A stretch of 23,355 nucleotides of DNA. Origin: a virus. Made by a program: the position numbers and the translations under genes. The notes beneath the pieces are model-generated. The model did no database searches. It was not told where the DNA came from and saw only the letters and a program-made list of their open reading frames with translations. The DNA lies in IMG/VR virus record IMGVR_UViG_3300043395_003655, positions 1 through 23,355 of that record; one strand, given 5' to 3'. Position 1 is the stretch's first letter, and each line of letters begins with the position of its first letter. This document shows positions 7,759 through 12,791 of the stretch, in pieces.

Positions 7759-7920
7759 TCACTTCTTCTTGACTTTTGCAGGGAGCTTTTTCATCGCGCC
7801 CTTTCCTTTCACCTCATACTCTCGCCCGACGCTTTGTGGAATACCCAAACGCTTTGCCGCTTTCGGGTCATGCGCAACCATCGCCATCATTTTCGCCTGT
7901 GCTTTACTTTTTGCGGGCAT
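7759..7920 (-). CDS. Small basic protein, MPAKSKAQ family, 53 aa
   Basis: AGGAG lies seven bases before the second of two tandem ATGs (7923 and 7920), giving MPAKSKAQAKMMAMVAHDPK. The first ATG overlaps the stop of the fibre gene (TGATG). The start MPAKSKAQ..M...A is typical of a family of short phage and bacterial proteins (DUF3008-like in my memory), followed by AAKRLGIPQSVGREY and a lysine-rich end (KKLPAKVKKK). The function of the family is unknown to me. Net charge suggests nucleic-acid binding or packaging in the virion, which is inference. Confidence 0.7.
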   Translation of the reverse strand: MPAKSKAQAKMMAMVAHDPKAAKRLGIPQSVGREYEVKGKGAMKKLPAKVKKK

Positions 7921-7922
7921 CA

Positions 7923-8798
7923 TCAAACTCCTGTCATCGTTACAATTATCGAAGGAATCGCAGGTCTTGCTGGACTTACACCCGGAACATCCGCCTGCGC
8001 TGCTCTCGCAAACAATCGCATGGTAACATCTGCCGACCACCATGCTAATTCCAGATAATCACCCGCAGCTAACATTAACACAAAATTCCACGCCGCGACA
8101 ACTTTCGCGTTATTGTTATTCGCATCACTCGACGTATTTGTCCAATCCAACGCCTGCCCGTTTTTCTTCAGCCAGATTTCAAAAGTATCCTGTCCGGAGT
8201 CCGTTTTGTCGAACTGCGCGGAAAACTGTAAGTTGTAGACCCCTGATCTCGTGACAGTAATTTTTGACCCACCAACAATACTAATGCCCAATGACGAGTC
8301 TACCGTGTTAAACGTCATGATTTGTTCATTCGCAGCCGTCGCAGGAGGTGATGAAGGCTGGATCGTCGTATCATACGCGGAAATATAATCACTTGCAGCA
8401 GATGAAGCGATTGGTAAAAATGAATAAGTCCATTTCCTAAGTTCCTGTGCGACGAACAAACATGCAGATGTTCCTCGCTGCAAAATCCCAACGTCCCCAG
8501 ACACTCCATCAATCATTGAGTTTCCATCAGCAAACACCCGCATATCTGTGGCAGAATTATTATAAACCAGCATGATCTTGCCGGGGAGCGCAACAGGCAA
8601 TGTCACGCCCGCACCAATTGCCCCGACTGTCGCAACATTCGCCACACTTTCCACAATTTTTGTGCTTGTCAGGCGGGTCCCGCCTACCGTCGCCTCAAGA
8701 GGCTTAGTCGTGCCCCAGACCGGAGCGCCGAACAATTCGTCAAGTGTCTGCCCGTCGAAAAGCCTTTTACCAAAATCGAGTGCTTGTGGGAAAGTCAT
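7923..8798 (-). CDS. Tail fibre with shared anchor domain and C1q/TNF-like C-terminus, 291 aa
   Basis: Start ATG at 8798 has AAAGG seven bases upstream and overlaps the o-spanin stop (ATGA). Residues 1 to about 120 (RLFDGQTLDELFGAPVWGTT ... GVTLPVALPGKIMLVYNNSA ... GVSGDVGILQ ... LRKWTYSF) match the tailspike N-terminus segment by segment. The remainder from about 130 (ISAYDTTIQ ... ITVTRSGVYNLQFSAQFDKT ... FEIWLKKNGQALDWT ... AAGDYLELAWW) has the strand pattern of a C1q/TNF-like jelly roll, a trimeric fold found at fibre tips. I infer a short receptor-binding fibre that docks at the same virion site as the tailspike or an equivalent one. Confidence 0.7.
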   Translation of the reverse strand: MTFPQALDFGKRLFDGQTLDELFGAPVWGTTKPLEATVGGTRLTSTKIVESVANVATVGAIGAGVTLPVALPGKIMLVYNNSATDMRVFADGNSMIDGVSGDVGILQRGTSACLFVAQELRKWTYSFLPIASSAASDYISAYDTTIQPSSPPATAANEQIMTFNTVDSSLGISIVGGSKITVTRSGVYNLQFSAQFDKTDSGQDTFEIWLKKNGQALDWTNTSSDANNNNAKVVAAWNFVLMLAAGDYLELAWWSADVTMRLFARAAQADVPGVSPARPAIPSIIVTMTGV

Positions 8799-9085
8799 TT
8801 TGTGGCCTTTTTCGCCGGAAGCCATTTGCATTTCAGCGCGACGCCTACGGCGTTATGTTCTCGAATTTGCGCGATTGTCGGGGCTGTGTCGTGGCGGGAA
8901 TAGTAAATGGCGCGAGCAGCAGTGCAAAAATCCGCGCCCTTCGGCACGTCAATCTCTGAGGAACGGGTCGTCTGACACGCCGCCAGTGCGAGGCTCACGC
9001 ACACGACCAGCATCAAGCGCCCGTTGTTCTTCTCGCGCCGCAAGGGCAATTCGGTTCGCGTCAGCGTTGGCTTGTAAAATGTCAT
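8795..9085 (-). CDS. o-spanin (Rz1-like outer-membrane lipoprotein), 96 aa
   Basis: A lipobox is clear: hydrophobic LMLVVCVSLA followed by LAAC with lipidated Cys37. The mature 60 residues end with a pattern seen in Rz1-like proteins of many phages: FCTAARAIYYSRHDTAPT and IAQIREHNAVGVALKCKW. The gene starts inside the i-spanin gene in another frame (137-nt overlap), the classical nested Rz/Rz1 arrangement. Start ATG at 9085 with AGGCGGA just upstream gives a 24-residue basic n-region (RREKNNGR); an ATG at 9013 would remove all positive charge before the signal and is less likely. Role: with the i-spanin it fuses inner and outer membranes in the last step of lysis. Confidence 0.82.
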   Translation of the reverse strand: MTFYKPTLTRTELPLRREKNNGRLMLVVCVSLALAACQTTRSSEIDVPKGADFCTAARAIYYSRHDTAPTIAQIREHNAVGVALKCKWLPAKKATK

Positions 9086-9197
9086 TTTCCGCCTCCGCCT
9101 GCCCAGCCTTTTTCAGCCGTGCCCCTTCCGACCATTCAAAAAACTTACTCACGGCACCGAAAAGCGCCGTGAGTGCTGATAGAATGGAGTGAATCAC
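8949..9197 (-). CDS. i-spanin-like inner-membrane subunit, 82 aa
   Basis: GTG start at 9197 overlaps the stop of the preceding gene (GTGA) and has AGG six bases upstream. Visible parts: a hydrophobic N-terminus (MIHSILSALTALFGAVSKFF, a probable anchor), then a helical coiled-coil stretch rich in Ala, Glu and Arg (AEAENDILQANADANRIALA, AREEQRALDAG), and a polar tail ending SDDPFLRD, an ending I have seen in Rz-like proteins of other proteobacterial phages. Position between the membrane genes and the nested lipoprotein gene supports the call. At 82 aa it is shorter than lambda Rz, but short versions exist. Confidence 0.7.
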   Translation of the reverse strand: MIHSILSALTALFGAVSKFFEWSEGARLKKAGQAEAENDILQANADANRIALAAREEQRALDAGRVREPRTGGVSDDPFLRD

Positions 9198-9376
9198 TTC
9201 ACGCCTGCAACATTAGCGTCTTTCGCCGCCATGCCCGCAAAACCTGCCATGAGTGTGGGGATGTCGTTGAAATCCACAGCCCCTGCAGACGCCCATTTCG
9301 CAAGCACACCCATAACCGCCGCCAGTCCCAGAATTGTCGTTTTCCAAGAAACCAGCATATTCGTAATCACGTTCAT
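9194..9376 (-). CDS. Small membrane protein of the lysis cassette, 60 aa (holin candidate)
   Basis: ATG at 9376 is preceded by GGAGGAAGAA, a very strong ribosome site that overlaps the TAG of the 28-aa gene. The product begins MNVITNMLVSWKTTILGLAA: one clear membrane span (about 11-29, TTILGLAAVMGVLAKWASA) and a second weaker one (FNDIPTLMAGFAGMAA), then AKDANVAGVK. The SWKTT...GLAA...AKDxNV pattern is common in small phage membrane proteins near endolysins, often labelled holin. Its place between endolysin and spanins favours that; the protein at 1960-2190 is a rival. Confidence 0.6.
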   Translation of the reverse strand: MNVITNMLVSWKTTILGLAAVMGVLAKWASAGAVDFNDIPTLMAGFAGMAAKDANVAGVK

Positions 9377-9385
9377 TTCTTCCTC

Positions 9386-9472
9386 CTACTTAGTCAGCAC
9401 AAGCGCCATACCAAACAACATCAAGATTGCCGCTACCGCAAACGCAACAAACAATATTGTTTCTTTTATCAT
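9386..9472 (-). CDS. 28-aa single-span membrane miniprotein of the lysis cassette
   Basis: ATG at 9472 overlaps the endolysin TGA (ATGA) and the frame ends with TAG at 9386, whose bases form part of the next gene's ribosome site. The peptide MIKETILFVAFAVAAILMLF then GMALVLTK is a short charged N-terminus and one hydrophobic helix covering nearly the entire protein. Coupling on both sides supports expression. It could be a holin partner, a pinholin-like peptide or an antiholin; no homologue is recognised. Confidence 0.55.
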   Translation of the reverse strand: MIKETILFVAFAVAAILMLFGMALVLTK

Positions 9473-9996
9473 GGTTTTTCTCGTGCCTGTCGAAATGCGT
9501 CTTGGAAAGACCGAGCATACCCGGCAACCAGTTTCGCGCGGTCAGTTTTATTAATAATACGACGAGCATTTACAAAATCGACCCGCCCCGGACGGATATA
9601 ATCCGAAAGTTTTTTACCAGTGAAAATTCCGGTAACCATTCCTTCAAAAGCCGCCCGCAACGCAATCGGCCAAGTCATTAAGTCGCCGGGCTTTTTCGCC
9701 CCAAACTTCCGCGCGTTTTCTTCCCAAGTGACTTGAACGATTCCTTCCCCTACCCACGGATAATACTTTTTTGTCCGCAGATACCGTTCCCCGCCCATTT
9801 CTCTGATCGGCTGCATTTTATGCGCAGTTTCATGCACAACAGTCGCAAGCAAATACGCCAATTCATCGTCCGACATTTTCGGCCAATTGCTTTCTCGGTA
9901 ATCAAGGATTTTTGTAATCCCTTCAACCTGCGACTGCGTAAATCGCCCGCCAAACACACTTTGCCGAACGCGATTGAAAAAATATTCTCTATTCAT
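9469..9996 (-). CDS. Endolysin, GH19 chitinase-like glycoside hydrolase, 175 aa
   Basis: The protein cuts the peptidoglycan glycan backbone at lysis. Family marks seen: the N-terminal FFNRVRQSVFGGRFTQSQVE helix pair, LATVVHETAHKMQPIREMGG with the likely catalytic acid E56, a second conserved block YPWVGEGIVQVTWEENARKF (compare GRGYIQLTW in better known members), and the C-terminal DFVNARRIINKTDRAKLVAG region. It has no signal peptide, so it needs a holin for release; two small membrane genes follow. The start ATG at 9996 overlaps the stop of the 51-aa gene (ATGA). Length is normal for a single-domain phage enzyme. Confidence 0.85.
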   Translation of the reverse strand: MNREYFFNRVRQSVFGGRFTQSQVEGITKILDYRESNWPKMSDDELAYLLATVVHETAHKMQPIREMGGERYLRTKKYYPWVGEGIVQVTWEENARKFGAKKPGDLMTWPIALRAAFEGMVTGIFTGKKLSDYIRPGRVDFVNARRIINKTDRAKLVAGYARSFQDAFRQAREKP

Positions 9997-10148
9997 TTTT
10001 TCCTCGCCGCTCGCATGTTATCCACAAGATTAGGATAAGGGCGGCCCGCTTTTTTCGCCGCCCGTTTCGCATTTACTTTTTGCGCAGTCGATAGCTTTTT
10101 CGGTTTCGGCAAATCAGCGGGACGCGATTTTTCCCAAATTTCTTTCAT
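9993..10148 (-). CDS. Small basic protein, 51 aa
   Basis: The ATG at 10148 lies one base after the upstream stop and the TGA overlaps the endolysin start. The peptide begins MKEIWEKSRPADLPKPKKLS and continues TAQKVNAKRAAKKAGRPYPN then LVDNMRAARKK. The ending AKKAGRPYPNLVDNMRAAR is a pattern I have met in short phage proteins of unknown function. About one third of residues are Lys or Arg. Gapless spacing to both neighbours supports it. Confidence 0.75.
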   Translation of the reverse strand: MKEIWEKSRPADLPKPKKLSTAQKVNAKRAAKKAGRPYPNLVDNMRAARKK

Positions 10149-10149
10149 C

Positions 10150-10416
10150 TCAGCATTTCCACGCACGAAGCGAAAGGGCTTTGCGAGTTGGCTTGCCTTT
10201 TTCGTCTTTCATCGGCCCCGGCATTCCACCCATACGAGCGCAAAAACTTTTCCGTCTCGCCGCATCTTTTTCGTTTTTCGGGTTCGGCGCAGGCGGTTTT
10301 AGCCCCGGTTTGCCTTCGGCCTTCGCTTTCGCGTTGTAAGACGCACGACCTTTCGCGTTTAGCCCGCCCTTCGGGTCTTGTCCCTCTTTTCGAGTCCATG
10401 CTGGAGTTTTAGGCAT
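10150..10416 (-). CDS. DUF6321-like small basic protein, 88 aa
   Basis: The start is ATG at 10416 (MPKTPAWTRK), 8 nt inside the end of terS, with AAGG upstream. The sequence matches the DUF6321-type pattern known from many tailed phages: WTRKEGQDPKGGLNAKGRAS, LKPPAPNPKNEKDAARRKSF, then CARMGGMPGPMKDEKGKPTR and KALSLRAWKC at the end. Function is not established; small size, positive charge and place beside terminase and virion genes suggest a DNA-associated or virion component. Both Cys residues (59 and 88) are in conserved-looking positions. Confidence 0.85.
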   Translation of the reverse strand: MPKTPAWTRKEGQDPKGGLNAKGRASYNAKAKAEGKPGLKPPAPNPKNEKDAARRKSFCARMGGMPGPMKDEKGKPTRKALSLRAWKC

Positions 10417-11269
10417 TTGGATTAAACCTTTTTGCCAGGTATTCCGCCCGAAGCGTGTCCCGTTCCAGAGCTTCCGCTTCGCGTTGCGCGCTCGCTGCTT
10501 CGGCTGCTTTAATTTTTGCTTGCGCGATGTCAGCGTGAGAAGGCTTTGGTGTAGGAGTGTGGGGCACGAACGGTTCCCCGTCAACATCTAATCCGGGAGG
10601 CATTCCCAATTTGTCCGCAAGAATGGGCCTAGCCTCCAGCGGGCGCACTTCCCCATAACCATCAAGGGGGGCCGTAGACAAGGCCGGTGCCACGGGTGCA
10701 AGCGTTGCTTCTAATGTCTGCGGCGCGTCATGCACGGGCGACACAAAATTAATTTGCAGCGCAAGCCCATTCCCTCCCCCACTAACAATCGTCTGTTGCG
10801 GAGCAGGCCCGCCTTTCGCTGTCGGTATCGATCGATCCGCCATACTCGTAAAAAGGTCCAGCAATTCCCGCTTCGTAAACTTATCCGGCTCCCGTTCAAA
10901 CCGTTCCTGCAATTCCTCCAGCACACTCGTCCCAAACGCCGCCATCCGAGCGTGAACATCAACATAAACTTGATGAAGTTCTTCCGCGTAAAACGCAACA
11001 AGTTCCTGAAAAGCCGGGTCGTTTTTCAAATCCGAAATCACCGATTGCCGGTAACCTGTAAGCTGCGAACACTCCAAAAGTGTTTTCCCCGACGCAACCG
11101 CCTTTGCAAGCATATGATGATTATATCGAAGCGCTTTAATCCGGTGCCCCCCTTTCCGCCCATCCCCCGGCGTCCACATATTCGCAATATCCAGCTCCGT
11201 GAGCCGCCGTGGTTCTCCGTAAAAAACCGGGGCAGGGCGGCGTCCGCGTCCGGGCGGCGTAACATACAT
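10409..11269 (-). CDS. Probable terminase small subunit, 286 aa
   Basis: Residues 45-95 (ALRYNHHMLAKAVASGKTLL, ECSQLTGYRQSVISDLKNDP, AFQELVAFYAEEL) form a helix-turn-helix followed by a coil, the usual build of small terminases, which recognise the packaging site. Next comes a helical segment to about 155 (YVDVHARMAAFGTSVLEELQ, ERFEREPDKFTKRELLDLFT), then a proline/alanine-rich linker and a long C-terminal helix (ADIAQAKIKAAEAASAQREA). At 286 aa it is longer than most family members, and terL is 9 kb away. The start ATG at 11269 has GGAG seven bases upstream, and that GGAG lies in a hairpin. Another DNA-binding role cannot be excluded. Confidence 0.6.
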   Translation of the reverse strand: MYVTPPGRGRRPAPVFYGEPRRLTELDIANMWTPGDGRKGGHRIKALRYNHHMLAKAVASGKTLLECSQLTGYRQSVISDLKNDPAFQELVAFYAEELHQVYVDVHARMAAFGTSVLEELQERFEREPDKFTKRELLDLFTSMADRSIPTAKGGPAPQQTIVSGGGNGLALQINFVSPVHDAPQTLEATLAPVAPALSTAPLDGYGEVRPLEARPILADKLGMPPGLDVDGEPFVPHTPTPKPSHADIAQAKIKAAEAASAQREAEALERDTLRAEYLAKRFNPNA

Positions 11270-11274
11270 TTGAG

Positions 11275-11315
11275 TGCTCCAAGCGGGGTGGTAGGCGCGG
11301 TGCGCCTCTGGAGCA
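11275..11315 (-). promoter_or_regulatory. RNA hairpin enclosing the terS ribosome-binding site
   Basis: In the minus-strand transcript TGCTCCA (11309-11315) can pair with TGGAGCA (11275-11281), 7 bp, enclosing a second stem GGCGC/GCGCC with a 3-nt loop (11294-11306). The outer arm contains the terS Shine-Dalgarno GGAG (11277-11280). Folding would hide it, so terS translation is probably regulated. Confidence 0.55.
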
Positions 11316-11378
11316 TGATAGTGGATAGTGGGGTAAAAAGCAAGACTGGGAAATGACGCAAAAGGTTAGGGTAAAATA

Positions 11379-11424
11379 GGTCCATCACTTAATTTTTCAC
11401 TAGTATAAATGTGGTATGGGCTAA
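11379..11424 (-). promoter_or_regulatory. Variant of the 33-bp box upstream of terS
   Basis: On the minus strand the segment starts TTAGCCCAT and ends AAGTGATGGACC (then TATT), the same end motifs as the 33-bp boxes but with a 13-bp longer middle. A TATACT -10-like sequence (11402-11407) is inside but lacks a good -35. The stretch 11270-11509 has no gene; besides this and the hairpins I see nothing else. Confidence 0.4.
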
Positions 11425-11459
11425 GCATTACTCCAATCCCAATCTAGGCCAGTCCCCCC

Positions 11460-11474
11460 TCGACCTTCGGTCGA
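11460..11474. repeat. Short inverted repeat next to the terminator
   Basis: TCGACC and GGTCGA form a 6-bp stem with a 3-nt loop, 17 nt beyond the terminator stem. It lacks a following T-run on the minus strand (it is followed by GGGGGG there), so it may be a second stop-assisting or RNA-protecting hairpin. Confidence 0.4.
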
Positions 11475-11483
11475 TCTCGTTTG

Positions 11484-11508
11484 AAAGAAAGGAGCCCCGA
11501 AGGGCTCC
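11484..11508 (-). terminator. Rho-independent terminator with UUCG loop after the 35-aa gene
   Basis: On the minus strand GGAGCCC-TTCG-GGGCTCC, a 7-bp GC-rich stem closed by C(UUCG)G, is followed by TTTCTTT. It begins 2 nt after the stop of the 35-aa ORF. This is a near-ideal terminator and separates that ORF from terS. Confidence 0.85.
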
Positions 11509-11509
11509 C

Positions 11510-11617
11510 TTACCAGAGCAAGATAGCAAGCTTGATTAAATAACTTTCATCTGGTGCGATCATCATATCAGCGACTTGATGATAAATCCACGCCCAGACA
11601 TGTTCATCCTGTTGCAT
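11510..11617 (-). CDS. 35-aa protein, single-gene transcription unit
   Basis: ATG at 11617 with AAGGG upstream opens MQQDEHVWAWIYHQVADMMI followed by APDESYLIKLAILLW and a TAA. It has its own promoter (11661-11689) and its own terminator (11484-11508), so it is the only gene of its transcript. The peptide is acidic and aromatic in its first half and amphipathic-hydrophobic at the end; it is too short for a DNA-binding domain. I do not recognise it. Such isolated small genes facing the early operon often encode regulators or host-takeover peptides, or the transcript itself may act as a small RNA. Confidence 0.6.
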   Translation of the reverse strand: MQQDEHVWAWIYHQVADMMIAPDESYLIKLAILLW

Positions 11618-11660
11618 GATTTTCCCTTTTCAAAAAGCCCGGCCTTGCGCCCATGAAAGA

Positions 11661-11689
11661 ACCTTACAAGGTTAGGCCCACGATGTCAA
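11661..11689 (-). promoter_or_regulatory. Leftward promoter of the divergent pair
   Basis: On the minus strand TTGACA (11684-11689), a 17-nt spacer containing TGGGCCTAACC, and TAAGGT (11661-11666). Predicted start near 11654, 37 nt before the 35-aa ORF. The -10 lies in the palindrome AACCTT-AC-AAGGTT (11660-11673), a possible operator. Confidence 0.7.
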
Positions 11690-11712
11690 CTCAAAATTTT
11701 CTATTGACATCG
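11681..11712. repeat. Inverted repeat formed by the two -35 regions
   Basis: CGATGTCAA (11681-11689) and TTGACATCG (11704-11712) are perfect 9-bp inverted copies with a 14-bp A/T-rich spacer. Each arm holds the -35 box of one of the two back-to-back promoters, so one symmetric regulator could control both. Confidence 0.75.
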
Positions 11713-11732
11713 AGCCTCAACATGTTTAGGTT
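11704..11732 (+). promoter_or_regulatory. Rightward promoter of the divergent pair
   Basis: TTGACA (11704-11709), 17-nt spacer, TAGGTT (11727-11732); predicted start near 11739, giving a leader of about 64 nt for the 191-aa gene. The -10 is centred in a small inverted repeat GTTTA-GGT-TAAAC (11724-11736). Confidence 0.7.
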
Positions 11733-11740
11733 AAACCCAC

Positions 11741-11765
11741 AACGCAAAATTGCGTTGCGCTTTTT
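11741..11765 (+). terminator. Leader hairpin, possible attenuator
   Basis: AACGCA and TGCGTT (11741-11756, 4-nt loop) form a stem followed by GCGC and five T at 11761-11765. It is at the very start of the predicted rightward transcript, so it could attenuate it or shield its 5' end. The stem is weak. Confidence 0.3.
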
Positions 11766-11802
11766 GAAAATCAAATCCGTCCATCACAACAGGAGCCATA
11801 CA

Positions 11803-12378
11803 ATGGTTAATGTCACACTAACTTATGGTGATCGTTCGGTTGAATTTTCCGACCTACCGGAAAACTCACAAGAACATCTTGTACGCCTTGGCTTTTCAAC
11901 CGCGATCAAAAATTCCATCGCGGGCGTCAAAGCCGGAATTCTTGGTAACGGCGCTAATCCTTGGAGCGATGCCGATATTGAGGAAGAGGCGCGGGCCGCC
12001 GGGTTAACGGTTTGGGGCCGTGACGAAGCAACGGCGCTTGCAATTTGCGCCGCTTTGCAAACGCGCATGTTCGACTCGATCGTATCCGGCGAAACCAAAG
12101 CGCCTCGCACAAGAACACCGAAGCTTTCGGATGATGACAAATTGCGGCGCGACATCGCAATCTCGCTTTTGCGTGCCGCGGCGGCGAAACAGGGCAAGGA
12201 ACTTCCCGCCGGTTGGCAAACTAACGCCAAGAAAGAAGATAAATCTTCGTTCGACGCATGGCTTTCCGACATGATCGCGAAATCCGACAAGCTTCGCGCC
12301 ACCGTCGAAAAGGAATTTACGAAGCGCAAGAAAGAGATGGAGAAGGCAGGCGAGGGGCTGGACGATATTTTCGCCTGA
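11803..12378 (+). CDS. Early protein of unknown function, 191 aa
   Basis: The start is ATG at 11803 (MVNVTLTYGDRSVEFSDLPE) with AGGAG seven bases upstream; the frame stays open further left but that part contains the promoter. The protein has an N-terminal beta-like part, a region around PENSQEHLVRLGFSTAIKNS with a helical continuation (IAGVKAGILGNGANPWSDAD), a lysine-rich middle and a helical C-terminus (FDAWLSDMIAKSDKLRATVE, EFTKRKKEMEKAGEGLDDIF). No Cys, signal or membrane span. It is the first rightward gene, has its own promoter and terminator, and ends in an acidic LDDIFA tail. An abundant early DNA-binding or host-takeover protein would fit, but this is inference. Confidence 0.75.
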   Translation: MVNVTLTYGDRSVEFSDLPENSQEHLVRLGFSTAIKNSIAGVKAGILGNGANPWSDADIEEEARAAGLTVWGRDEATALAICAALQTRMFDSIVSGETKAPRTRTPKLSDDDKLRRDIAISLLRAAAAKQGKELPAGWQTNAKKEDKSSFDAWLSDMIAKSDKLRATVEKEFTKRKKEMEKAGEGLDDIFA

Positions 12379-12394
12379 AAACAATGACTTGCAA

Positions 12395-12427
12395 CCCGCC
12401 GGGAGAAATTCCGGCGGGATTTTTGTT
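12395..12427 (+). terminator. Rho-independent terminator after the 191-aa gene
   Basis: CCCGCCGG (12395-12402) and CCGGCGGG (12411-12418) form an 8-bp GC stem with an 8-nt loop, followed by ATTTTTGTT. It starts 16 nt after the stop. Confidence 0.88.
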
Positions 12428-12500
12428 GCGTGAGGGCAAACATTATCGGGCGATTGTGTCGGGTTATAACGCGGGGATATATTTTTTTCGACCATATAGG

Positions 12501-12533
12501 GGTCCATACCCTGGTCACTGACTAATGGGCTTA
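12501..12533 (-). repeat. 33-bp intergenic box, copy B
   Basis: On the minus strand it starts TAAGCCCATTAGTCAGTGAC and ends GGTATGGACC. It matches copy C at 22 of 33 positions and points in the opposite direction, so B and C form a large inverted repeat around the central hairpin. Confidence 0.6.
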
Positions 12534-12552
12534 ACCTTTTCGTGAGACTTTC

Positions 12553-12594
12553 TCTCTTTCTCTCTCTATATATATTTTGAGAGAGAGAAAGAGA
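12553..12594. repeat. Homopyrimidine/homopurine hairpin with A/T loop
   Basis: TCTCTTTCTCTCTC (12553-12566) pairs perfectly with GAGAGAGAAAGAGA (12581-12594), 14 bp, with a TATATATATTTT-containing loop. The left arm is also a mirror repeat (12551-12565 reads the same backwards), the sequence type that can form triple-stranded H-DNA. Confidence 0.75.
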
Positions 12595-12595
12595 A

Positions 12596-12628
12596 TAGAC
12601 CCACTAGACAGTCAATGACAGATGGACC
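12596..12628 (+). repeat. 33-bp intergenic box, copy C
   Basis: It begins TAGACCCACTAGACAGTCAA and ends CAGATGGACC, followed by TACC. It is 28/33 identical to copy A at terL, 10.8 kb away on the other strand, and starts 1 nt after the hairpin. Confidence 0.7.
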
Positions 12629-12714
12629 TACCCTCAGACACACCAATGACCCCATACCCACCCAACAGGTCAAAAAAAATGTATCCCCGCGACATGACCC
12701 TCCGCAATGACCCC

Positions 12715-12743
12715 TTGACAATTCCCTCCTACCCGCCTATCAT
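12715..12743 (+). promoter_or_regulatory. Strong promoter of the rightward small-gene operon
   Basis: TTGACA (12715-12720), 17-nt spacer, TATCAT (12738-12743). Predicted start near 12750, within CATGGACCTAACC (12744-12756), the core motif of the 33-bp boxes. The first gene starts at 12792. This is the best promoter in the window. Confidence 0.8.
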
Positions 12744-12791
12744 CATGGACCTAACCAATACCCACATCGAAACAACCTGTGAGGTAACACT

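Larger units (their letters stand above)
12379..12791. promoter_or_regulatory. 413-nt non-coding control region
   Basis: No convincing gene is found here. In order it holds: a terminator (12395-12427), an A/T-rich stretch, box copy B (12501-12533), a pyrimidine/purine hairpin with a TATATATATTTT loop (12553-12594), box copy C (12596-12628), a C-rich stretch with two CAATGACCCC direct repeats (12642-12651 and 12705-12714), and a strong promoter (12715-12743). Symmetric boxes around an easily melted centre suggest a master regulatory site or a replication origin. Confidence 0.6.

Noticed and set aside
11271-11320. tRNA-like or terminator fold upstream of terS
   Set aside because: There is no T-run, no anticodon or T-arm pattern; the pairing is better explained as a translation-control hairpin.
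10730-11356. 208-aa plus-strand frame opposite terS
   Set aside because: Arg/Pro-rich antisense shadow without a ribosome site; terS on the other strand has a helix-turn-helix and a good start.
12384-12518. 45-aa frame starting inside the terminator after the 191-aa gene
   Set aside because: No ribosome site, and the first third is the terminator stem; the rest runs into box B.
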